Source of the DNA: an uncultured Zoogloea sp.
GTDB taxonomy: Bacteria; Pseudomonadota; Gammaproteobacteria; Burkholderiales; Rhodocyclaceae
Direction of reading: 5' to 3'
DNA: 39,073 bases
Assembly (NCBI GenBank): GCA_937967645.1
Contig: CALBTT010000172.1
Span: 1 to 39,073 of the forward strand
The translations under genes and the position numbers were made by a program. Below the pieces are notes generated by a model that worked only from the letters and a program-made list of their open reading frames with translations, was not told where the DNA came from and ran no database searches. Positions 33,297-39,073 of this stretch are shown piece by piece (position 1 is the stretch's first letter; each line of letters begins with the position of its first letter).

Positions 33297-34985
33297 ATGA
33301 GCGAACTGAGTTACGTCCACGGCGCATCCGACAAGCGCCTGATCGGCCAGACCATCGGCCGCTACTTCGATGAAGCCTGCGCGCGCCACAGCGCCCGTGA
33401 GGCCCTGGTGGTGCGCCACCAGAAGGTGCGCCTGAGCTATGCCGAGCTGCGGCTCAAGGTGGATGCGCTGGCCTGCAGCCTGATCCGCCTGGGGCTCAAG
33501 CCCGGTGAGCGCATCGGCATCTGGTCCCAGAACAACCTGGAGTGGACCCTGACCCAGTTCGCCACGGCCAAGGCCGGGCTGGTGCTGGTGAACATCAATC
33601 CGGCCTACCGGCGCAGCGAGCTGGAATACGCCCTCAACAAGGTCGGCTGCCGGGCCCTGGTCCTGTCGCCAGCGTTCAAGAGCAGCGACTACCTGGCCAT
33701 GCTGGGTGATCTGGCACCGGAGCTGGGGCATTGCGAACCCGGCCTGCTGCGCGCCCATGCCTTGCCCAGCCTGGAGATCGTGATCCGCATGGGGGCGGGG
33801 CGCACGCCCGGCATGCTCAACTTCGACGACCTGCTGAGCGCTCCGTCCCGCGACGAACTGGGCGAGCTGGAACTGCTGGGGGACACGCTGCAGTTCGACG
33901 ATCCCATCAACATCCAGTTCACCTCCGGTACCACCGGCAACCCCAAAGGGGCCACGCTGTCCCACCACAACATCCTCAACAACGGCTTCTTTGTCGGCGA
34001 GGCGATCCGCCTGGTGCCGGGTGACCGGGTGTGCATCCCGGTGCCGCTGTACCACTGTTTTGGCATGGTGATGGGCAACCTGGGCTGCCTGACCCATGGC
34101 GCCACCATGGTCTATCCGGCCGAGGCCTTCGAGCCGCTGGCCGTGCTGCAGACCGTAGCCGAGGAAAAGTGCACCGCCAGCTACGGGGTGCCTACGATGT
34201 TCATCGCCCAGCTGGACCACCCCGACTTTGCGAGCTTCGACCTCTCCAGCCTGCGCACCGGCATCATGGCGGGCAGCCCCTGCCCGATCGAGGTGATGAA
34301 GCGCGTCATCGACAAGATGAACATGGGTGAGGTGACCATCGCTTACGGCATGACCGAGACCTCTCCGGTGAGTTTCCAGAGCGGCACGGACGACGCCATC
34401 GAGCGGCGGGTGTCCACCGTGGGCCGGGTCCAGCCCCACTGCGAGGTCAAGATCGTCGACACCGACGGGCGCATCGTTCCGCGGGGCACGCCCGGCGAGC
34501 TGTGCACCCGCGGCTATTCGGTGATGCTCGGCTACTGGGGCGACGAGGCCAAGACCGCGGAAGCCATCGACCGGGCCGGCTGGATGCATACGGGCGACAT
34601 TGCCGTGATCGACGACGAGGGTTTCTGCAACATCGTCGGGCGCATCAAGGACATGGTCATCCGTGGGGGCGAGAACATCTACCCGCGGGAGATCGAGGAG
34701 TTCCTCTATCGCCATCCGAAGATCCTCGACGTGCAGGTGGTGGGGGTGCCGGACAAAAAGTACGGAGAGGAGCTCTGCGCTTGGATCATCGTGCGCGAAG
34801 GCGAAAAACTCTCAGAGGACGAGGTGCGCGCCTTCTGCCAGGGCCAGATCGCCCACTACAAGATCCCGCGTTACATCAGTTTCGTGGACAGCTTCCCGAT
34901 GACCGTGACCGGCAAGATCCAGAAGTTCCAGATCCGCGAGAAAATGAAGCAGACTCTCGGCCTTCAGGATTCGGCCACCGCCTAA
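33297..34985 (+). CDS. AMP-forming acyl-CoA ligase in the liu operon
   Basis: 562 residues of the ANL superfamily. The P-loop-like FTSGTTGNPKGATLSH is at about 208-223. Others are IAYGMTETSPVSF, MHTGDIAVIDDEGF, GRIKDMVIRGGENIYPREIE and the C-terminal TGKIQKFQIRE with the catalytic Lys. The ATG follows GAGAGGAGACAGC; five in-frame codons upstream are not used. It resembles medium/short-chain fatty acyl-CoA synthetases. Between liuD and liuE it could activate isovalerate or 3-methyl-branched acids at the pathway entry, or acetoacetate at the exit. At 562 residues it is shorter than typical acetoacetyl-CoA synthetases (about 650). Confidence 0.93.
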   Translation: MSELSYVHGASDKRLIGQTIGRYFDEACARHSAREALVVRHQKVRLSYAELRLKVDALACSLIRLGLKPGERIGIWSQNNLEWTLTQFATAKAGLVLVNINPAYRRSELEYALNKVGCRALVLSPAFKSSDYLAMLGDLAPELGHCEPGLLRAHALPSLEIVIRMGAGRTPGMLNFDDLLSAPSRDELGELELLGDTLQFDDPINIQFTSGTTGNPKGATLSHHNILNNGFFVGEAIRLVPGDRVCIPVPLYHCFGMVMGNLGCLTHGATMVYPAEAFEPLAVLQTVAEEKCTASYGVPTMFIAQLDHPDFASFDLSSLRTGIMAGSPCPIEVMKRVIDKMNMGEVTIAYGMTETSPVSFQSGTDDAIERRVSTVGRVQPHCEVKIVDTDGRIVPRGTPGELCTRGYSVMLGYWGDEAKTAEAIDRAGWMHTGDIAVIDDEGFCNIVGRIKDMVIRGGENIYPREIEEFLYRHPKILDVQVVGVPDKKYGEELCAWIIVREGEKLSEDEVRAFCQGQIAHYKIPRYISFVDSFPMTVTGKIQKFQIREKMKQTLGLQDSATA

Positions 34986-35004
34986 AGGAAGGAAACATCA
35001 CGCC

Positions 35005-35910
35005 ATGGATCTGCCGCGACGCGTCCGCATTGTTGAAGTCGGCCCCCGCGACGGGCTGCAGAACGAGAAGCAGCTGGTCAGCACCGATGTCAAGGTCGAG
35101 CTGATCGCCCGCCTCGGTGCCGCCGGCCTGCCGGCCATCGAGGCCACCTCCTTCGTGTCGCCCAAGTGGGTGCCGCAGATGGGGGACAACGCCGAGGTGA
35201 TGGCGCGCATCCAGCGCCTGCCCGGCGTAGATTACCCGGTCCTCACGCCCAACCTCCAGGGCTTCCAGTCCGCTCTGGCGGCCGGTGCGCAGGAGGTGGC
35301 GGTGTTCGCTGCGGCCTCCGAGTCCTTCAGCCGCAAGAACATCAACTGCTCCATTGCCGAATCGCTGTCCCGCTTCGAGCCGGTCATGGATGCGGCCAGG
35401 GCGGCAGGCGTCCGGGTGCGCGGCTACGTGTCCTGCGTGCTCGGCTGCCCCTACGAAGGTGAGATCGCCCCGGAGGCGGTGGCCGACGTGGCGGCGACCC
35501 TGTTCGGGATGGGCTGCTACGAGGTCAGCCTGGGTGACACCATCGGCGTCGGTACGCCGGGCAAGACCCGTCGCATGCTCGACGCGGTGGCGCGCCGGGT
35601 GCCGATCGACAAGCTTGCCGGGCACTACCACGACACCTACGGGCAGGCGCTGGTGAATATCTACGCATCGCTGGAAGCGGGGGTCGCCACTTTCGATGCG
35701 TCCATCGCCGGCCTGGGCGGCTGCCCCTACGCAGCAGGGGCCTCGGGCAATGTGGCGACCGAGGACGTGGTGTACATGCTCGACGGGCTGGGCATCGAGA
35801 CCGGGATCCGCCTCGATGCGCTGGTCGAGACCTCCGGCTGGATCTGCGCGCAGATCGGCCGGACCTGTGGCTCCCGGGTCAGCCTGGCCAAGGGGGCGTG
35901 TACCCGCTGA
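35005..35910 (+). CDS. liuE: hydroxymethylglutaryl-CoA lyase
   Basis: 301 residues of the DRE-TIM metallolyase family, cleaving HMG-CoA to acetyl-CoA and acetoacetate, the last step of leucine breakdown. VEVGPRDGLQNE (about 11-22) gives the catalytic Arg-Asp. The metal-binding GHYHDTYGQAL is present, and the active-site signature SIAGLGGCPYA contains Cys240. It starts 19 bases after the ligase and is the last gene of the operon. No CoA-transferase pair (AtoA/B or liuFG) follows. Confidence 0.96.
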   Translation: MDLPRRVRIVEVGPRDGLQNEKQLVSTDVKVELIARLGAAGLPAIEATSFVSPKWVPQMGDNAEVMARIQRLPGVDYPVLTPNLQGFQSALAAGAQEVAVFAAASESFSRKNINCSIAESLSRFEPVMDAARAAGVRVRGYVSCVLGCPYEGEIAPEAVADVAATLFGMGCYEVSLGDTIGVGTPGKTRRMLDAVARRVPIDKLAGHYHDTYGQALVNIYASLEAGVATFDASIAGLGGCPYAAGASGNVATEDVVYMLDGLGIETGIRLDALVETSGWICAQIGRTCGSRVSLAKGACTR

Positions 35911-35921
35911 GCGGCACGGCC

Positions 35922-35950
35922 TTGTTTTTCCAGAAAGTTTGTGCCAATAT
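35922..35950 (+). promoter_or_regulatory. candidate rpsF-operon promoter
   Basis: TTGTTT (35922-35927), 17 bases, CAATAT (35945-35950), with TGC directly before it (extended -10 pattern). Both hexamers are weak matches. No better promoter lies between the next hairpin and rpsF. Confidence 0.42.
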
Positions 35951-35953
35951 CAC

Positions 35954-35993
35954 CGGCTCGCCCGTCTGAGTCCAGTCGGGCGGTCCGTTTTTT
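35954..35993 (+). terminator. strong hairpin plus T6: liu-operon terminator and possible rpsF leader attenuator
   Basis: Nested stem CGG / CGCCCG / CTG closed by loop AGTC, pairing with CAG / CGGGCG / CCG, with small internal mismatches, then TTTTTT. It ends 52 bases before rpsF. As a terminator for liuE it is good. If the promoter at 35922-35950 is the rpsF promoter, it lies in the rpsF leader and could act in S6:S18 feedback. Confidence 0.8.
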
Positions 35994-36045
35994 ACCTTGC
36001 CCTACCGTTCGCATGACGGGGGGTTTTGATCCAGAAGGAGATCTC

Positions 36046-36432
36046 ATGCGGCATTACGAAGTCGTATTCATCGTTCACCCCGATCAAAGCGAGCAAGTGC
36101 CCGCCATGATCGAGCGCTACCGTTCCCTCGTGACCTCCCAGGGCGGCCAAGTGCATCGCCTGGAAGACTGGGGGCGCCGTCAGCTGGCCTACCCGATCCA
36201 GAAGATCCACAAGGCCCACTACGTGCTGATGAACATCGAGTGTGATCAGCCCACCATCGCCGAACTGGAGCATGGCTTCAAGTTCAACGATGCCGTGCTG
36301 CGTCATCTGTCCATCCGCATGAAGGCTGCCGTGACCGCTCCGTCCCCGATGATGAAGGAAGAAAAGGCTCGCTCCCTGACTTCCGCCTCCGGTGAAGAGG
36401 GCAAGCCGGCTGCCGAGCAGCCCGCCGCCTGA
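36046..36432 (+). CDS. rpsF: 30S ribosomal protein S6
   Basis: 128 residues, starting MRHYEVVFIVHPDQSEQVPA and containing LEDWGRRQLAYPIQKIHKAH, the S6 signature. It ends in an acidic/Ala-rich tail (GEEGKPAAEQPAA). The ribosome-binding site AGAAGGAGATCTC is excellent; open frame upstream is leader. S6 binds the central domain of 16S rRNA with S18. First gene of rpsF-priB-rpsR-rplI. Confidence 0.98.
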   Translation: MRHYEVVFIVHPDQSEQVPAMIERYRSLVTSQGGQVHRLEDWGRRQLAYPIQKIHKAHYVLMNIECDQPTIAELEHGFKFNDAVLRHLSIRMKAAVTAPSPMMKEEKARSLTSASGEEGKPAAEQPAA

Positions 36433-36433
36433 G

Positions 36434-36778
36434 TTGCAGGAACAGGGTCTCAACAGTTTTCAGATTGATGGCGTCCTGAGCGAACTCGGGGTTCTGCGCT
36501 ACTCTCCCGGCGGTGTGCCGGTGATGTCAGGGCGTATCGAGCACCGTTCGCGACAGGTCGAGGCAGGTGTCCCGCGGGAAGTGGGGCTGGAGTTGTCGGT
36601 GGTGGGCGTGGGTGACAAGGCGAAATTGCTCGCCGCAGTCCATCTCGGTTCCCATGTCCGGCTCGCCGGCTTCCTTGCGGCGAGAAGCCTCAAGAGCAGG
36701 GCGCCTGTATTGCACATCGATACGATCGAATTTTTGGAAGGAACGAATCATGGCATTCAAGCCAGCAGTGAAGCGTAA
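36434..36778 (+). CDS. priB: primosomal replication protein N (PriB)
   Basis: About 114 residues, an OB-fold single-strand DNA-binding protein of the replication restart primosome. The core IDGVLSELGVLRYSPGGVPV, LELSVVGVGDKAKLLA, GSHVRLAGFLAAR and the closing HIDTIEFLE fit PriB. There is no ATG or GTG near the expected start. TTG 36434, one base after the rpsF stop, is the only usual alternative and lacks its own ribosome-binding site. AGGAACAGGG lies just before a CTC codon where the family usually begins. The 3' end overlaps rpsR by 29 bases. Identity is firm; the exact start is not. Confidence 0.88.
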   Translation: MQEQGLNSFQIDGVLSELGVLRYSPGGVPVMSGRIEHRSRQVEAGVPREVGLELSVVGVGDKAKLLAAVHLGSHVRLAGFLAARSLKSRAPVLHIDTIEFLEGTNHGIQASSEA

Positions 36779-37019
36779 GGACGACCGTGGCGGTCGCAGC
36801 CTCTTCAAGCGTCGCAAGTTCTGCCGCTTCAGCGCAGAGAAGATCGAAGAGATCGACTACAAGGATGTGGACATCCTGAAGGATTTCATCACCGAAAACG
36901 CCAAGATCATGCCGGCTCGTATCACCGGCACCAAGTCGGGCTACCAGCGTCAGCTGTCCACCGCGATCAAGCGTGCGCGCTTCCTCGCTCTGCTGCCCTA
37001 CACCGACCTGCATCAGTAA
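36750..37019 (+). CDS. rpsR: 30S ribosomal protein S18
   Basis: 89 residues, starting MAFKPAVKRKDDRGGRSLFK, then RRKFCRFSAEKIEEIDYKD and the S18 core KIMPARITGTKSGYQRQLST, ending in TDLHQ. One Cys is present (KFCRF); it is not the four-Cys zinc form. The ribosome-binding site TGGAAGGAAC lies inside priB, whose end overlaps by 29 bases. S18 pairs with S6 on the 30S platform. Confidence 0.98.
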   Translation: MAFKPAVKRKDDRGGRSLFKRRKFCRFSAEKIEEIDYKDVDILKDFITENAKIMPARITGTKSGYQRQLSTAIKRARFLALLPYTDLHQ

Positions 37020-37034
37020 TCCCGGAGAGACAGC

Positions 37035-37484
37035 ATGCAAATCATTCTTTTGGACAAGGTTGTCAACCTGGGTGGTCTGGGTGATGTGGTCAAGGTCAAG
37101 GACGGTTACGCTCGTAACTACCTGATCCCGCAAGGCAAGGCCAAGCGTGCCAACACCGCCAACCTGGCTGAGTTCGAAGCTCGCCGCGCTGAACTGGAGC
37201 GTATCGCTGCCGAGCAACTGGCTGCTGCCCAGGCTCAAGGCGAGAAGCTCGAAGGCACCACCGTCACCATCACCCGCAAGTCGGGTGTGGATGGCCGTCT
37301 GTTCGGCTCCGTGACCAACGCCGACATCGCCGAAGCTCTGAAGGCTATCGGCTTTGCCGTCGAGAAGGCCGCCGTGCGCATGCCGGAAGGCCCGCTCAAG
37401 ACCGTTGGCGAGAGCCAGCTGGTTGTGTCGCTGCACACCGATGTGACTGCTAACATCAACGTTGTTGTGGCCGGCGAGCACTGA
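37035..37484 (+). CDS. rplI: 50S ribosomal protein L9
   Basis: 149 residues, normal length. It has an N-terminal domain MQIILLDKVVNLGGLGDVVK and YARNYLIPQGKAKRAN, a long connecting helix rich in Ala/Glu (about 45-75), and a C-terminal domain with GRLFGSVTNADIAEAL. It lies 15 bases after rpsR with ribosome-binding site CGGAGAGAC. It is the last gene before a strong terminator. Confidence 0.98.
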   Translation: MQIILLDKVVNLGGLGDVVKVKDGYARNYLIPQGKAKRANTANLAEFEARRAELERIAAEQLAAAQAQGEKLEGTTVTITRKSGVDGRLFGSVTNADIAEALKAIGFAVEKAAVRMPEGPLKTVGESQLVVSLHTDVTANINVVVAGEH

Positions 37485-37510
37485 TCGAGCGCGCGTTGCG
37501 TGCTTCTAAG

Positions 37511-37543
37511 AAAGGCTGCCTCGTGCAGCCTTTTTTGTTTTTC
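37511..37543 (+). terminator. terminator of the rpsF-rplI operon
   Basis: Stem AAAGGCTGC/GCAGCCTTT with loop CTCGT followed by T-rich DNA. It lies 26 bases after rplI and 38 bases before dnaB. Confidence 0.93.
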
Positions 37544-37581
37544 GGCCTCTTGTTCCTGCTTAATTGTCCTGGTGGTGTTCC

Positions 37582-38967
37582 ATGCGCAAATCTCAAAGCC
37601 AATCCGATGATCCCGTGATGTCCGCCCTGCGCCTGCCGCCTCATTCGATTGAGGCTGAGCAGTCCCTGCTCGGAGGTTTGCTCATCGACAATACGGTGTG
37701 GGAGCGGGTGGGTGACGTCGTCAATGAGGCTGACTTCTACCGCGATGATCACCGCAGAATCTTCCGGCAGATTGCGCGCCTGATCGAAATGGGCAAGCCG
37801 GCCGACGTGGTCACCGTTTACGAAGCGCTCGAGAAGAACGGCGAGGCGGAGCATGTGGGCGGGCTGTCCTATCTGGGGGAGATCGCCAACAGCACGCCGT
37901 CAGCAGCCAACGTGCGGCGCTATGGGGAGATCATCAGAGAACGGGCGATCCTGCGCAAGCTGGTGTCGGTCGGAGATCAGATCGCGGCCAGCGCGCTCAC
38001 GCCCTCCGGCAAGGATGCCAAGACGCTGCTCGACGAGGCGGAGGCGAAGGTGTTCGAAATCGCTGAGGCGGGGGCGCGGACAGTCAGTGGCTTTGTGCCC
38101 ATTCAGCCCATCCTGGGGCAGGTGGTCGATCGCATCCAGGAGCTGTATGACCGCGATACCCCGGCGGGTATCACCGGGGTTCCGACGGGTATCGCCGATC
38201 TCGATGACAAGACTTCAGGTCTGCAGCCCTCCGACATGATCGTGCTGGCCGCGCGTCCGGGTATGGGCAAGACCTCGCTGGCGCTCAATATCGCTGAATC
38301 GGTGGCGGTCGAGGCGGGGCTGCCTGTGGCGGTGTTTTCAATGGAAATGCCGGGTACGCAGCTGGCCACCCGTTTCCTGTCTTCGGTGGGGCGCATCGAT
38401 CAGCACAAGATCCGTACCGGCAAGCTGACCGATGAGGAGTGGCAGCGCCTCACCTATGCGCTGGGCAAGCTTCATGAGGCGCCGATCTTTATTGATGAGA
38501 CTCCGGGCCTGAATCCGACAGACTTGCGTGCCCGCTGCCGCCGTCTGCACCGCCAGTGTGGCCGACTGGGGCTGATCGTCATCGATTACCTGCAGCTGAT
38601 GACCTCCATGAAGGAGAGCGACAACCGTTCGGCGGAGTTGTCGGAAATCTCCCGCTCGGTGAAATCCCTGGCCAAAGAGCTGCATGTGCCGATCATTGCG
38701 CTGTCCCAGCTCAACCGCAGCCTTGAGCAGCGTCCCAACAAGCGGCCGGTGGCCTCGGATTTGCGGGAGTCTGGTGCTATCGAGCAGGATGCGGACATCA
38801 TCATGTTCATCTACCGCGATGAGATCTACAACCCGGACTCCCCCGATAAGGGGATGGCCGAACTGATCATCTCCAAGCACCGGAATGGCTCGACCGGGAC
38901 CATCCGGATGACCTTCCTCGGCGAGTTCACCCGCTTTGAGAACTATGTGGGTGCTCCCAGCTACTGA
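37582..38967 (+). CDS. dnaB: replicative DNA helicase DnaB
   Basis: 461 residues, full length and no intein. The N-terminal domain starts with LPPHSIEAEQSLLGGLLIDN. The RecA-like motor has Walker A ARPGMGKTSLALN, the B strand LIVIDYLQLM, the SQLNRSLEQR segment and the Arg finger region. It unwinds the fork as a hexamer. I chose ATG 37582; a TTG six codons upstream is less likely, and the ribosome-binding site (GGTGGT) is weak. Only 38 bases separate it from the preceding terminator and no clear promoter is seen there, so it may be fed by read-through or a weak promoter within or near rplI. Confidence 0.97.
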   Translation: MRKSQSQSDDPVMSALRLPPHSIEAEQSLLGGLLIDNTVWERVGDVVNEADFYRDDHRRIFRQIARLIEMGKPADVVTVYEALEKNGEAEHVGGLSYLGEIANSTPSAANVRRYGEIIRERAILRKLVSVGDQIAASALTPSGKDAKTLLDEAEAKVFEIAEAGARTVSGFVPIQPILGQVVDRIQELYDRDTPAGITGVPTGIADLDDKTSGLQPSDMIVLAARPGMGKTSLALNIAESVAVEAGLPVAVFSMEMPGTQLATRFLSSVGRIDQHKIRTGKLTDEEWQRLTYALGKLHEAPIFIDETPGLNPTDLRARCRRLHRQCGRLGLIVIDYLQLMTSMKESDNRSAELSEISRSVKSLAKELHVPIIALSQLNRSLEQRPNKRPVASDLRESGAIEQDADIIMFIYRDEIYNPDSPDKGMAELIISKHRNGSTGTIRMTFLGEFTRFENYVGAPSY

Positions 38968-39009
38968 GTGTAGATGTAGCTTCCGTGAAGATTGTTTTTC
39001 ATAAAGATG

Positions 39010-39037
39010 TTGACGCTTTCTGATAGCTCTATATAAT
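39010..39037 (+). promoter_or_regulatory. strong sigma70 promoter reading out of the window
   Basis: TTGACG (39010-39015), 16 bases, TATAAT (39032-39037), preceded by A/T-rich DNA that could be an UP element. It lies 43 bases after dnaB. Start would be near 39044, so the transcribed gene is beyond the window; strength and a G/C-rich start region suit a stable RNA. Confidence 0.8.
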
Positions 39038-39073
39038 TCGCCTCCTTCGCTGCAGCGCAAACGGAAACGTGGC

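Noticed and set aside
38968..39000. Terminator after dnaB
   Set aside because: The CTTC/GAAG stem is only 4 bp before the T-rich stretch, too weak to call.

Overview
The window is 39 kb of dense, high-GC chromosomal DNA that looks betaproteobacterial, most likely Rhodocyclales (Azospira/Azonexus-like). This rests on the groESL operon with a perfect CIRCE operator, the rpsF-priB-rpsR-rplI-dnaB block, the leucine-degradation cluster, and symporter/kinase genes typical of that order. The genus is inferred from gene content; no 16S rRNA is present. Nothing suggests a phage, plasmid, transposon or CRISPR array.

Layout. (1) 1-7949, minus strand: a heavy-metal RND efflux operon in the order czcC-czcB-czcA-response regulator-histidine kinase, followed by the start of an AIM24-family gene cut by the window edge. 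(2) 8060-9271, minus strand: an unrecognised protein with a degenerate receiver-like N-terminus, divergent from groES-groEL (9685-11737). The groESL promoter matches both sigma70 and sigma32 patterns and overlaps CIRCE. (3) 11888-21335, plus strand: a nearly gap-free set of seven genes. They encode a small membrane protein, a sodium:solute-symporter/histidine-kinase fusion (CrbS/MxtR-like), a lone receiver protein, a pseudokinase-DEDDh exonuclease fusion, a CBS-DUF294 nucleotidyltransferase, a DUF4212 small subunit and a VC_2705-type symporter. It is followed by tRNA-Ser(GGA), whose promoter overlaps the last stop codon. (4) 21561-25910: a secreted subtilisin-like protease, a CBS-GGDEF-EAL protein and a small Cys-containing protein. 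(5) 25990-35910: a cupin and an AraC regulator on the minus strand, then the leucine/isovalerate operon liuA-liuB-liuC-liuD-acyl-CoA ligase-liuE on the plus strand, with a REP-like pair inside it. (6) 35922-38967: the rpsF leader, rpsF, priB, rpsR, rplI, a terminator and dnaB. A strong promoter at the very end reads out of the window.

How the genes work together. The efflux genes form a tripartite envelope pump with its own sensor pair. The liu genes take isovaleryl-CoA to acetyl-CoA and acetoacetate. The 11888-21335 set is the most unusual part. A transporter-shaped sensor kinase sits with a receiver that has no output domain, two enzyme-like proteins of unknown substrate (an exonuclease on a dead-kinase scaffold, and a GlnD-like nucleotidyltransferase) and a probable carboxylate symporter carrying an EF-hand-like loop. 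By comparison with the CrbS/R (MxtR/ErdR) acetate systems I infer a role in sensing and taking up acetate or another short-chain carboxylate, but the signalling chemistry is not obvious from known families.
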